64,000 nt of DNA from Anthoceros angustus (taxonomy: Eukaryota > Streptophyta > Anthocerotopsida > Anthocerotales > Anthocerotaceae), in the NCBI GenBank assembly GCA_010909165.1, contig MU008155.1, forward strand, positions 496,001-560,000, in the 5' to 3' direction. The position numbers and the translations under genes are program-made. The notes under the pieces are model-generated. The model ran no database searches. It was not told where the DNA came from and saw only the letters and a list, made by a program, of their open reading frames with translations. Shown piece after piece: positions 11,847 through 23,600 of the stretch; positions within the stretch are counted from its first letter, which is position 1; every line of letters begins with the position of its first letter.

Positions 11847-13974
11847 TTAGAGTGAGCACCGCTCACCATGCGGCGGCCGAGGGGCATCCTCATCCGGACG
11901 CCGTAGCACTGTCGCCCTTCGTCTGAGGTCCTTACCCTCTCCTCCGTGGACAATCACAGGCGGTGCTGATTCTCGGGGATCATCCCTCCATCTGCGACAC
12001 TCCCGTCGGTGACTTCCCCACCTCGGTTCCCGTTCCACGGCGGTGGCTGGTTTAGCCACCGTGGTGGTTCTTCCACGGTGGTTGTTTGGCTCTGCGGTGG
12101 CATTGCTCGGCCTTTCTTGGTTTGGCCACCTCTCTCTTGACTGGCTAAGCCGTCTCTTTCCGCTTGTACCTCTCCTTCTTGAATTTCTCCAAGGCGCCAT
12201 CGCTTCCACTGCTCTGGACTCGCGAGACCTCATCCACAAGCTCTTCAATTGTAGCATCGCCCCTTGACTGATTTACTAAAGCTTCTGCGAGTGGACATGC
12301 CTTGCTCATGCCTTGCATAAGGCCGCCGCACTCCGTCTGCGCTCCTCGGCCGCCTTGCTCTCGCCTTCGGGCTCTCCAACTTCTCCTTGAGCAACTTCTC
12401 CTGTGGCCTTGCACACTCGGCCAAGTGAGAGCCATGGGCTTGATCAAGGAGATCCGCTGCGTCTGCCATGGCGAAGTCAAACCCAAATCCCAAATTGGGC
12501 TGTCCCTTGCCCATCCGCCTCCACAACAATTCTCGTGTCTGACGGTGTCTCCTATCCCCACCTCGGTAGGACGGTTCGGTGAAATGTCGCCAAAAATGTC
12601 CGGAGCTCGTTGCGGTCTCGGCTGAAGTTAACCCCTCCTCTCCTAGGGGTTGATGCCTTGCCTCTTCCCGCTTCATTCTCCCCTAGCGGCGATTCATCAC
12701 TGGGAGGAGCAACTTGCCATTTCCCTTTACTTTTCCTCCTTTACCCGTTCTGCTGCCGTCTTGACTGGTGACCACAGGTGTGGCTGGGTTCCTCCTCTCT
12801 GCCCTCCCTTCTTCGCCGATCCCGTTCGGCCGTTCGCCCTTCGCTTCTTACCCTTGGAAACTTCCCCACCCTCTTGAACCTTCCGAGCGCACTCCCAAGC
12901 TGGAATCCTTGCGAATCCTCCTTCAATTCCTCCTCTTCTACCTTGAGTTCACGAGGCTTCCAACCATGCGGGCGGACCACGACTTCCAACTCGTTAAACA
13001 CGGAATGCAAATACATGAATCGAAAAGGCGAAATCAAGGAGGGCCGAGGGAAGAAGAGTAAATTCGCCTTCTCCTCCACAGGCTCTTTCGAAAATCATCC
13101 TCCCCAATCAATTTGTGTACCCTTGACCACCTCGTGAAGAAAAACCAAGAAGTGATCCGCCATATGATCCGACTTCCGGTTACATGGAACACAAAATCCA
13201 TTTGGCCAATCCCACCATGCAGACACGAGTTGGCGAGTCACCCACCATTGTTCCTCTCACTTCCCGGGCTTCATGGCGGCGCTGCGGCTTTCAAGGTCTT
13301 CTTTATTTGGGGTCAATCACCAAGCTCCCATCCTCGATGCTTCGCCCCTTTGCTCGAAGAGGCCAAATCCGATTCTGCGGCCTTTTCCTCGCGTCACCCT
13401 CTTGCGACTTGGTCCTTAATTGCGGGCGCACTCTTGCACCAATGCGGTGTCGTAGCACCATTTCTTCTCCATGAACTTGAGACCCGGCTCACACCAGCGC
13501 TCTCACTTTCCGATGGTCCATGTTGGGCCCGCTGCGTGAGTGAGATTTGACGCTCGGGCGCCATCTCCTTCTCGTTGTCTCCCAAAACAAAACCTCGACT
13601 ACCTGCGGATCACGGTCGGAAGAAAAAAAATCGAGCCGCCCTCGCGCTCCTTCCACGCCTCCTCGCGAACTTGCGGCCCGATTTCTCTCCTCCGCGCCCG
13701 CCCGCGATCGTCGCGCCTTCCTCCTGCCGAGGCGGTGATTTGGCTGGCGTGGTATGCGCGCCCCTCTTCTTCTGACTCGCTCCGGCCCCTCACGGAAAGT
13801 CGCGACCTGTCTTGGGTGTGCCCTTCTCCCGATTGCGCTCCGGTGGTAGTCCCGCTCCGCCACTAGGGTTGTAAATTCCCACAGTGCATGCGTCCGTTTC
13901 TCGGCCACCGTGGTGGAACTAGCCACCACCCACTTGACTACACAAGCGTGGCATATTGTGAGCATCCCTAGCAT
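11847..13974 (-). pseudogene. Open frames inside the LTR, unknown product
   Basis: Several minus-strand frames lie in the LTR body, for example 13489-13974, 12741-13079, 12245-12676 and 11847-12257. Recurring words such as RRMGKGQPNLG, DATIEEL and DGALEKFKK are found in the other two LTR segments (near 23568-24047 and 25752-26216), each time with the frame broken at different points. The downstream part is Lys/Arg/Gln-rich. I recognise no family. It could be an accessory protein coded in the LTR, a captured gene fragment, or chance openness in GC-rich DNA. Its position downstream of the predicted U3 promoter would put it on the transcript. Confidence 0.35.
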
Positions 13975-13980
13975 ATATAG
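13971..13980 (-). promoter_or_regulatory. LTR TATA-like box (3' LTR copy)
   Basis: The minus strand reads CTATATATGC about 220 bp into the LTR, with AATAAAA a few bases upstream. The same block is preserved at 25316-25325 and 27401-27410. In the 5' LTR the 27401-27410 copy would drive transcription leftward. This makes U3 short and the R-U5 leader several kilobases long. Confidence 0.5.
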
Positions 13981-14201
13981 ACACCTTTTATTCTAAAATT
14001 CCCAATACCCAAGGACTCTATTTCTACCCCACCTCGGGTCAAACCTAAGGTCGAAAAATTATTATCTCCAAGGGCCAAGGACCATTCCGTATAAAAGACG
14101 ACTCGGGCGATTCTCAAAGCACTGCTATTCTAACACACCCAAAACAAAAAAATCGTTCACCGACACTTGAGGCGGGGTTAGTTCACATGTGGTCTTCCAC
14201 A

Positions 14202-14216
14202 TACTCCCTTCTCATT
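14202..14216 (-). promoter_or_regulatory. Polypurine tract
   Basis: The minus strand reads AATGAGAAGGGAGTA immediately before the TGTGGAAG start of the 3' LTR. This is the expected place and composition for the plus-strand primer of reverse transcription. Confidence 0.75.
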
Positions 14217-14335
14217 TGTTGGCGTCCTCGCCAACTTATTGGTAATATTTCTTGACCCGCCAACCGTTGTGCGTTGGCAAGGGTGAGCCACTAAAATCTT
14301 GAGTTGAATTGATCCGTTGTCGAAAACTTCGAAAA

Positions 14336-15440
14336 CTACGAAGGGCCCCATCCATCGAGATGTAATTTACAGGAAATGCATGTATCGGTTATCGTATAGT
14401 AAAGCGGATCCCGGGAACAACGTATTCTTGACGCTTCAATCTCTTGTCGTGCCACTCCTTCCTCCTGTCTTTGGACATCGCATAACTTGGAGGCTTGTTC
14501 TCTCCTCCGTGTGTCGTCAAAACCCACCAACCTTTCCAAGCGACTTTCCTCCACGGCATTCGACTTGGTTCCTGTATTCTCGAGTGGGAACTTGAATTCT
14601 AGCAGCATGAATGCCGTAAAGATACGGGTTTCTTTGCGTTGTCACCTTTTCCATGATCCGTGCATACGATCTTGAATGCGATTTCATATCGATCATACGC
14701 GTGATGAGTTTGGTTAGGATCTTGCACAACAAGCCATTTGCCTTTTCCGTGACCCATTGGCTTTTGGGTTATAAAGGCGTGGACTTCACATGGGCGGCGT
14801 TGAAGTGGTTGGTCATGTTGGAGATTACGATTGAGAAATGTGTTCCTCATCACCAGCTCCGGTGAGCAGCCATATCGGTGATGATTTGCTCGAGCAGAAT
14901 CGCTCGGCGTCGCCGAATCTACGGCGGTGCACGTGCTTCTACCATCCGCGTGCGATGTCTGGCCACGGGATGTATTGGTTTTGGCGAGCCTTGGTTTTGG
15001 GGTGGATAGGATGACAAAATCGATTCCCCATTTCTCGAATGGTGCGGTGCAAGTATGGGGACAAGGGGCCATTGGGTTGTTCTTTGTTGCCGACCCTTTG
15101 GCAAGCGTCCGCGGCGCTTCACGAACTCCTTGGCATCCTTGTACATTGTAGGCCACCAATAGCCCTCCTCAAAATTTTCCGCATGTGACATGCGGCGGCA
15201 TAATGACCTCCGCCTCTTCTTCGTGTAAAGAGCTCGGGACTCCTCACAGCTTGATGCGTACCCATAACCGCTCCCTGCCGTCCGGATGACTCGGTATAAA
15301 TTCATATTGTGCCGTGTAATGGTGCGGAGTAGTGGACGCTTTGAATCATGTCTTGGATAGGATGTGGAGGAATTTGGCCGTGCCAAGATAATCGTATATC
15401 TCGATATGTTGGTCTTGAAGCCACCCTCCCTTCTCAATCG
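14336..15440 (-). pseudogene. Integrase region of pol (degenerate)
   Basis: Minus-strand frames contain an H2C2-type zinc-binding remnant with EGYWWPTMYKDAKEFV (about 15130-15200). This is followed by the catalytic-core start KWGIDFV (about 15010-15030), the usual integrase landmarks in the right order. A C-terminal stretch with RLERLVGFDDTRR (about 14530-14570) resembles the post-integrase region of plant gypsy elements lacking a chromodomain. Frames shift repeatedly through short indels, so no continuous product is encoded. Confidence 0.75.
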
Positions 15441-15639
15441 ATCTGGCTCCCTCCTTCCGAGGCCCAGGCTTCAGGTTGGTTTGCAACTCCTATGACAGTG
15501 TCTCATCGGAAAGTCGTCTTCTGGTCGTTTCCACCTTTCCTGTTTTCAATCGAGATATGAAGTCGGCATTGATATGCTTCCTACCCTCTCTCGTTTCCCT
15601 TTGTGAAGGTAAACTCACAGCGGCAAGATCCAGTGCTAT

Positions 15640-16060
15640 GCGTCCGAAAGGTCGGTTTATTCACAAGGTGTTTCAAGGCAAAGTGGTCAACATGGAACAC
15701 AAATTCATACGAGAGGAGGTAGTGTCTTTCGACCGAGTAAACCATTCCCGATTGCTTGGCGCTCCGTGGTGGTATACTTTCGCTCGCGTCCGTTAGTTGT
15801 CTCCGGCATAGTAGATCGGAAAATCCTTCTTCTTCTCATCCGGCTAAGGGGCCCAATTGCAAATCTTTGAAACATCAGCAGCGTGGAACTTCTTACTCGA
15901 TCCGGTCCTTTTAGCGTGGGGCTGTAGCGATGTGGTGCGTAAGTCACGAAATGCTTCCTCCCGTTCGTCGTCCACTCCCTCGATCCTTCCTTAACAAGCT
16001 CGTTAGTGGGGCGGCCGCTTGGCGAAATTTGGAGCAAGCGTCTATAATCGACCATCCCGG
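15640..16060 (-). pseudogene. RNase H region of pol (degenerate)
   Basis: The minus strand carries RKYTTTERQAIG (about 15740-15790) and then, in another frame, FVFHVDHFALKHLV (about 15680-15710). These are hallmark segments of the gypsy RNase H domain. The frame changes between them and shows the same indel type of damage as the rest of pol. Confidence 0.7.
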
Positions 16061-16421
16061 GAACCCGCGGAGTTCCTTTTAGCGTTGTTGGTGCTCTAAG
16101 GGTGGCGATGACCTTTACCTTGTCCGGATCTACTTCTATACCTCGGCTTGAAAATTGATGCTAGCGAATTCCTCGACATGCGTAGCACTTTTACGGATGC
16201 GAGCATAATTGCGTTGCTCGGCGGCGCTCCGAGGCCGGAGGTGCGGCGGATGGTCCTTGTGACCCGAATCACGTCGTCGGAAAACTTCCATAAAGTCGCG
16301 AAGTCCTTGAAAATTTTGTGATGGCTCGCATGAAGGACCGGTGCTCCGTCAACCGTCGCTGCTTGTAAGCATATGTCCCCGATCGGTTGTAAAAGCGGTC
16401 GAGGCCAATCGCTCTCCCTAA

Positions 16422-17389
16422 GGTGCGGTGATTATACCCAGTACCCTAGGAATGAATCGCCATTACACTGCGACGGATCCGAGGATATTATCGATGAAGG
16501 GTAGCGGAAAGTGATCCTTCTTGGTGACCTTATTCAACCTTCTCCGGTCGACAAACTCGGATTTTGCAGGCGCCTCTTAGGTACTACCACTATTGGAGCC
16601 ACCCATTCGGTATTGACTATAGGATAGATCACGTCCGCCTTGAGGTACATCTCCAAGCGATCCTTTACCTTGAGGAGTACTTGGATTTAACTTGTCTTGT
16701 GGAATCCTTCGGATTGCTCACGGTTCCAGTCAATCCTATGCTCGCCCCATTCTTTGGGGATCCCTTCATGTCTTACCTCGAGGCGAAAACATCGATAAAT
16801 TACGCAGCGGTTGCTTCATTCCTTCCTCCAACGCCGCATCCATTGTTCGGAGAATTTGAGCACCTTCCGGAAGAACCTCAACGTCCTTGACTTCATCGGC
16901 ACTCGCGCTCTCGGTGCGGTGATTATACCCAGTACCGTCTAGGAATGAATCGCCATTCACTGCGACGGATCCGAGGATATTATCGATGAAGGGTAGGAAA
17001 GTGATCCTTCTTGGTGACCTTATTCAACCTTCTCCGATCGACAAACTCGGATTTTGCACAGGCGCCTCTTAGTACCACTATTGGAGCCACCCATTCGGTA
17101 TTGACTATAGGATAGATCACGTCCGCCTTGAGGTACATCTCCAAGCGATCCTTTACCTTGAGGAGTACTTGGTTAACTTGTCTTGTGGAATCCTTCTTTG
17201 CTCCACGGTTCCAATCCTATGCTCGCCCCATTCTTTGGGGATCCCTTCATGTCTGTTACCTCGAGGCGATAATTACAGCGGTTGCTTCATTCCTTCCTCC
17301 AACGCCGCATCCATTGTTACGGAGAATTTGAGCACCTTCCGGAAGAACCTCAACGCGTCCTTGACTTCATCTGTACCACTCGCGCTCTC
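16422..17389 (-). pseudogene. Reverse transcriptase region, internally duplicated
   Basis: The minus strand contains DVIYPIVNTEWVAPIVVVPK, the NKVTKKDHFPLPFID block and FLDGTGYN, which are conserved fingers/palm segments of Ty3/gypsy reverse transcriptase. The block is present twice as a direct repeat: 16422-16912 and 16913-17389. GGTGCGGTG occurs at the start of each unit and again at 17390. The duplication and small frameshifts make the enzyme non-functional as written. Confidence 0.8.
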
Positions 17390-17999
17390 GGTGCGGTGCT
17401 AACCCGAATCCTTCTTACGGCTCCCGCGGTTCCTCTTCTCTCATGCCCCATTCCCTAAACAAATCCTCCGGCGTGAAGCTGCGTGGCGCCTCCTCCGGCT
17501 TTCTCCACTGCTGTTGAATCGCCGGACCCCTTCCGTGAGCATTCGGCGGTTACCCGTAATACCTCTTGGGTTAATTGTATATGGATATCTCTGCGGTAGT
17601 CCCGCTCCTCATCGAGACCATGAGATGTGTGCGACGGAACCTATCTTCCTCTTGCATCTCCCCCGTGTCCTCTGCCGAGTGTACCCTCTTTTGATTGGAG
17701 TTTCACACGCATACATGTCCTTACTCACGATAGGCACATCCTTCCCTCCTTGGTCTTGGGATCCCATTCCAGCGGTTTAAAACCGACTTCCTTTCACTTG
17801 GCGTGCATTGCGATCGTACATCCATGTTCGGCCAATTAGGGCGTCGTACCACAGCGATTTTCTTTGGATGACTACATAATCCATCAAGTAGGGATGGTTC
17901 CAATGGTCGTTAGCACCCTGTCGGTTCCCCACGGCACCATTACGGACATGTCGGCTAGCCTCAAAACCTTGGTAGTATGTTCAATATCCAAGCCCAATT

Positions 18000-18290
18000 T
18001 CCTAGCCGTGTCTTGTCATAATATTTACACGCCGTGTCAGAGGCACTCCTTTGATGACACATCCGAAATTTCCACACAGGTTTGGGCCTTGATCCACCAT
18101 GGATACCAAGTTCACATGCTGAGGCTGGTATAGGAACATTGCGCCTCTTTTGGGTTGCGCCTCTTTTAACGCCCTCACGATGCCTATACGCGGATTGTCT
18201 CGGAGGAGTTGTCCGAATGTGATCATGAAATGTTGGTCCATGATGGCCTCGGCGAGATTGAAAAGCGGTGGCCCTGACCTCGCCATCCGA
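18000..18290 (-). pseudogene. Protease region (degenerate)
   Basis: A minus-strand frame ends in a segment resembling the retroviral-type aspartic protease active-site neighbourhood (VNIMT after a damaged acidic-Thr-Gly position near 18035-18050). Placement between gag and reverse transcriptase fits. Evidence is weaker than for the other domains. Confidence 0.45.
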
Positions 18291-18989
18291 GTTTGGTTGG
18301 TGGGTTCCCGTTCGTCATGACTTGGGATGCGGTGGCCCTTCCGGTGGGGTGGTGGACTCCCACAGGGTGGTGGAAATCGACACCCCGCCTTTTCCCGTAG
18401 CCTCCCTTGCCAATTCTTCTTGTATCATATCCATGACTTCGTCGTCCGGTGGAAACCCTAACTCGGTTCGGTAACTTTCTCGAAATCGGTGGGTTCCACC
18501 CCCTTGCCAGTGACCCTTCATTCACCTTTCCGCATTGGAACACTCAGTCTCATTGCATCACTCTTTTGCACATATGGTCCATCCGCCAAGTCACTGCGGG
18601 ACTTGTTTTTCGTCTTTGGCCAACGTTCCGCTGGTGTTGGTATTTCCGCCCCCGAGCTGGTGGCGACACTCTCTCCCTCATCGATCCCGTGGTCGTATCC
18701 GCCTCCTTTCTTCTTTTTTTCCCCCCACGTCGCCTCTCTTTTGCTTTTGTGCTCCTTGTTCTACGACCATGGCGGAGGCTTCCCCATAATAATCGCTTCC
18801 TCTCGTCTAATCCCTCCAAGCTCCTCGGGGTTCCAATCTCGGCATCCTCCCATACCGCCATAAGTCGTCCTCAACATGCATGGCGGACAGGACTTGGGTT
18901 TGGCGGAGAACTCCCGTTCTGGTGGTCGCGATCCTCACCGTCTTTCGGGGCTTTGGCGAGCACACTTCACGCCAAATGCCCTGCTTGCT

Positions 18990-20560
18990 AATCTTGACAT
19001 AGTTTATCAAAATCTCCATTGCCTTGAGTTGGATAAGGGCATGTGCGCATAGTGTCAAGGTTGCGACAATTATAGCACAAGGCGGTGCCCATTGGATTGT
19101 TACCCTTGTGATTCTGACGCCTACCCCGTGGAATTACGTAGGTTGGCGGGTACATGGTCTTTGGGTACACTTGGGTTGTTGAACCTCCACGGATCGTATG
19201 TATCTTCCACGGACCCTCTTCCTCCTCTTCCTCATATCCCAGTGGTGTACCCTTGTCGTCGGACAATTAGCTTTGGAGTGTCCCTGCCCGTTGAGCAGAA
19301 GAGGTTGGCTCGTGGGTTCGTGACGACTCCGCCTCTCATGTTCCTTGACCGCATTAAGATGGAATTTCTCGAATTTTGCCATCATCTCCTCCATCTTGTT
19401 CCCTGTTGTTCTACTTTCTTGGCTGCTCGGCCTCCCTCCTCCTTGTTCGCGTCCTTCTTTGCGTACATCGCCTCTGTTTTGCCCTTGCCGACTCCTTGTT
19501 GTCCGTGCACGACCCTTCATTTTCTTTTTCCATTTGGCGCTCCTCGATGGCCTTCCTCCATCACTCGTTTCCTCCTCAGGAACTTTCATGGAATCTTCGT
19601 GGAGCTTTCTTCACGATGAACTTCCTTAGGAGGATGAGGAATCCTTCTTTTTCCCGGCTGGGCTTCTTCTTCTCCTTCTTAGCCTTCCTCCTCCCTTGCG
19701 GGTTGGATTCCTCATAGTTTAGCGCCGCCTTGATAGCCTTGCCCAAATTCTTCTCCGCTTGTAACCTTCGTGTCTCCCCATCTTAGAACCCGGGCCTTTA
19801 GCGAACCACCGTGTGCACGCAACTCAGTGAGGGCCACTTGATCGCGTGGTGAAACCTCTCCACATACGCTGCAAGGTTTCCTTCTTTCCTCTCTGCGGTT
19901 TTCAAGCTTGGACAACACGTATCCCTCGTCAAGCCCCAGACCTTTCACAGGCGGTTTTAATTCTTCATAGGTTCTTTGGAGGTGTGGGTGACTTGAGGTA
20001 TTCGCCTATACCACTTTTGGACCCCGAAGAACTCCAGAGAACAATGAATCTGGTGCATCTCCGCTTCTGGTTTGCAAATGTCAGCTCAAAAGCTCAACAA
20101 ATTCATCGGTCTTCATACCCTTCCCTCTCCATCTGACGGATAAGGTTGCTTGGTGGTGACCACCACCGGTGTGGTGGTGGTCATGACTATCGTTCTTGAT
20201 TCGGTGGTTGGTCCAACAACGGTTCTGCGAGTCGATTGATCTCCAACGATGCACACTTTTGGAAGAGGTCGTGGATGGAATTGGTCCGAGGTTCCTTGGC
20301 GGTGGTACCTCGTCCAAGTCCGAGGTTGGGGATCTTGCTCCAACAAGATCGGACCCCCCCAGTTGCTTCCTTACCTCCTTCTCCTTCCAGCAGGTCGTCT
20401 TGGACCCTCCTCAACTCGCGGTTTGCAACCCTTTTTAACCTTTCCGATTGCTTGGCGTTGTCGCTTCTCGTGTGGCCTTCCGTCCGACTTGACTCGAACC
20501 CTCGACTCAACCGTGGCATCCATCTACCTAACTAGATACACTCCAAAACTAGACACCTAA
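18990..20560 (-). pseudogene. Gag region with zinc-knuckle remnants
   Basis: The minus strand carries two nucleocapsid-like Cys/His clusters, GHSKANCP (about 19265-19300) and CYNCRNLDTMRTCPYP (about 19030-19080). In the second, the expected His is displaced by a short indel. Upstream minus-strand frames (19134-19589 and 20081-20519) are charged, as in gypsy gag. The position next to the primer-binding site agrees. No uninterrupted gag frame exists. Confidence 0.65.
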
Positions 20561-20593
20561 GCTATGGTTAGTCCCCTATAACCTTGACAGTTT

Positions 20594-20613
20594 CATTCCC
20601 GGCAGCGCCAAAA
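20594..20613 (-). promoter_or_regulatory. Primer-binding site
   Basis: Immediately after the 5' LTR the minus strand reads TTTTGGCGCTGCCGGGAATG. It resembles the complement of a plant tRNA-Asp 3' end, allowing a two-base gap in the GGCGCC-G region; the tRNA assignment is from memory of the family. The adjacency to the LTR is exact. Confidence 0.7.
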
Positions 20614-23600
20614 TGTGGAATGGGTTTTGCATCCGAAGGCGCAAAGAGGCCACATTTACCCTCTATGTCGTTATAGTCCTAGGATTCGATCCCAAGGGAA
20701 TGGTGTTGTGTCAAGGTGTGCTAAATCTATGGATTCTAGACCCCCGTCGCTACCCCACCTTCTCCAGCTACCCCAAACCCACCAAGTGGTAGACTCGGCC
20801 ACCGCGTGGCGGTTGGTGTGGCGTCCCACCAGTGCCGCCTTCGCGAGTCTATTCGTCACGACTTCTCTAACACGGACCTAGGGGCTATCGGACACCTATA
20901 TCGCCTCACCTTACTTGGAATTTGCGATCCTACCACCTTCCACTCCCCCTACGCGTTTCGATTTTCCCTCACACGCTCTCACAATCCCTCCCGGTAGCAC
21001 AACTACCCCTCAGGAACCTTTCCCTTCCCAATGAACTCTCTCGTCTCACGGGCCACAGACCCCTTTCCCTTGGGCCACAGACCCCTCCTTGGGCCACAGA
21101 CCCCTCTCTCATGGAATGAACACACAGTGGTGCAGCGGTTGGAAAGAGGATCGGAAAACCCGGTCGGTGCTTGGGCGATTCGCCTTCCAGCGATTCCGCC
21201 TCGGCCGTCCGCGGCATCCTACCTCTTTTGCGGCGCCACCTTCCGTTACCCAGGCGTGGAGCTTGGCCACTCGCTCTCGACCATCCAGATCTTCCGGCCT
21301 TCTTGTGACGAGGCGGTCGCGAACCCGTTTGATCTTGACGGCGTCTCCAATCAACCCCACGAGTTCGATACGGAAGTTCACACGAAATGCGCCTTGAGAG
21401 ACACCCAAAGGGTCTCTTATACATCGGTGGTCCAACACTCACTTCTCTTTAGTGTCTAAAATTGTAGCTCCTACCACGGCGCCTTACCAATCTAAGCAAC
21501 ATGACTCTCGGTGATGGAACTCCCTATCCTCTACGAAAAACCCGGTCCTAGGCTATCGCGACTCCCCTAAAATCAGCTGCCGCCTCGCGATTCTTTGCCT
21601 CGCCCTCGGCCCATGGGGACCCCTCTCGCTCTTGACCTCGCCTCGATCCGGCGATTTTCCCCACAACCTCCACCTCGCTCTCGCTGAATTTCCCTCGCGC
21701 CTTCCCGCGGGGCGTTGCGCCTGTGACCTCTATGTCCATTGTCCGCTCCTCCTCATTTGGACAACCATACTGTGCTCCTCCCTCCATGCTCGCTGCGCCT
21801 CGCTCATCTCTTCCGGCACCACTTGCGGAGGATAGGCGCCGCTCCTACTCGAAGGAACCCAGTAGCGCTGTGGCGGTCAAGATGTCTGACCGGTGGTTTA
21901 CGCCCCTCTGTCCCAACAACCACATACGTTTAGAGTGAGCACCGCTCACCATGCGAGCCGGGGGACATGAGCATCCTCATCCGGACGCCGTAACTGTCGC
22001 CGATCTGAGGTCCTTACCCTCTCCTCCGTGGACAATCCACGGCGGCTGCTGATTCTCGAGGATGTCCCTCCATCTGCGACACTCCTGTGACTTCCCCACC
22101 TCGGTTCCCGTTCCACGGCGGTGGCTGGTTTAGCCACCGTGGTGGTTTACTTCACGGTGGTTGTTTGGCTCTCCTGGGTGGTCGGCCTTTCTTGGTTTGG
22201 CCACCTCTCTCTTGACTCGGCCCTAACCGTCTCTTTCCGCTTGTACCTCTCCGCTTCTTGAATTTCTCCAAGGCGCCATCGCTTCCACCACTCTGGACTC
22301 GCGAGACCTCATCTTGAAGCTCTTCAATTGTAGCATCGCCCCTTGACTGATTTACTAAAGCTTCTGAGTGGACATGTGCCTTAAGCGCTCCTGTGCCTTG
22401 CATAAGGCCGCCCGCACTCCGTCTGCGCTCCTCGGCCGCCTTGCTCTCGCCTTCCGGCATTCCGCCTCGGCCGTCGCTCCTCCTCTAGCGCGCTACCTTA
22501 CCCAGGCGTGGAGCTTGGCCACTCCGCTCTCGACCATCCGAGATCTTCCGGCCTTCTTGTGACGAAGGCGGTCGCGAACCCGTTTGATCTTGATGCGACG
22601 TCTCCAATCAACCCCACTCGGCGGTTCGATACGGAAGTTCACACGAAATCGCCTTGAGAGACACCCGGGGTCTCTTATACATCCGGCGTGGTCCAACACT
22701 CACTTCTCTTTAGTGTCTAAAATTGTAGCTCTCCTACCACGGCGCCTTACCAATCTAAGCAACAAGACTCTACGGTGATGGAACTCCCTATCCTCGCTGA
22801 AAAACCCGGTCCTAGGCTATCGCGACTCCCCTAAAATCAGCGCCTCCGATTCTTTGCCTCGCCCCATGGGGACCCCTCTCGCTCTTGACCTCGCCTCGAT
22901 CCGGCGATTTTCCCCACAACCTCCACCTCGCTCTCCTTTCTTCCCTCGCGCCTTCCCCACTGTGTCCTATGTCCATTGTCCGCTCCTCCTCATTTGGACA
23001 ACCATCTGTGCTCCTCCCTCCATGCTCGCTGCGCCTCGCTCATCTCTTCCGGCACCACTTGCGGAGGATAGGCGCCGCTCCTACTCGAAGGAACCAGCAG
23101 TAGCGCTGTGGCGGTCAAGATGTCTGACCGGTGGTTTACGCCCCTCCTGTCCCAACAACCACATACACGTTTAGAGTGAGCACCGCTCACCATGCGAGCC
23201 GAGGACATGAGCATCCTCATCCGGGCCAGTACTGTCGCCGATCGAGGTCCTTACCCTCTCCTCCGTGGACAATCCACAGGCGGCTGCTGATTCTCGGGGA
23301 TGTCCCTCCATCTGCGACACTCCGTCGGTGACTTCCCCACCTCGGTTCCCGTTCCACGGCGGTGGCTGGTTTAGCCACCGTGGTGGTTCTTCCACGGTGG
23401 TTGTTTGGCTCTGCGGTGCTGTTGCTCGGCCTTTCTTGGTTTGGCCACCTCTCTCTTGACTCGGCCCTAACCGTCTCTTTCCGCTTGTACCTCTCCGCTT
23501 CTTGAATTTCTCCAAGGCGCCATCGCTTCCACTGCTCCGGACTCGCGAGACCTCATCTTGAAGCTCTTCAATTGTAGCATCGCCCCTTGACTGATTTACT

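Larger units (their letters stand above)
10523..14201 (-). repeat. 3' LTR (left), 3.68 kb
   Basis: On the plus strand it begins TGTGGAATGG and ends GGTCTTCCACA, giving a 7-bp terminal inverted repeat TGTGGAA/TTCCACA. It is long for an LTR and contains minus-strand open frames conserved in place in the other LTR copies. Compared with the 5' LTR it appears to be the uncomplicated version, without internal duplication. Differences from the matching parts of the other LTR are mostly short indels. Confidence 0.88.
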
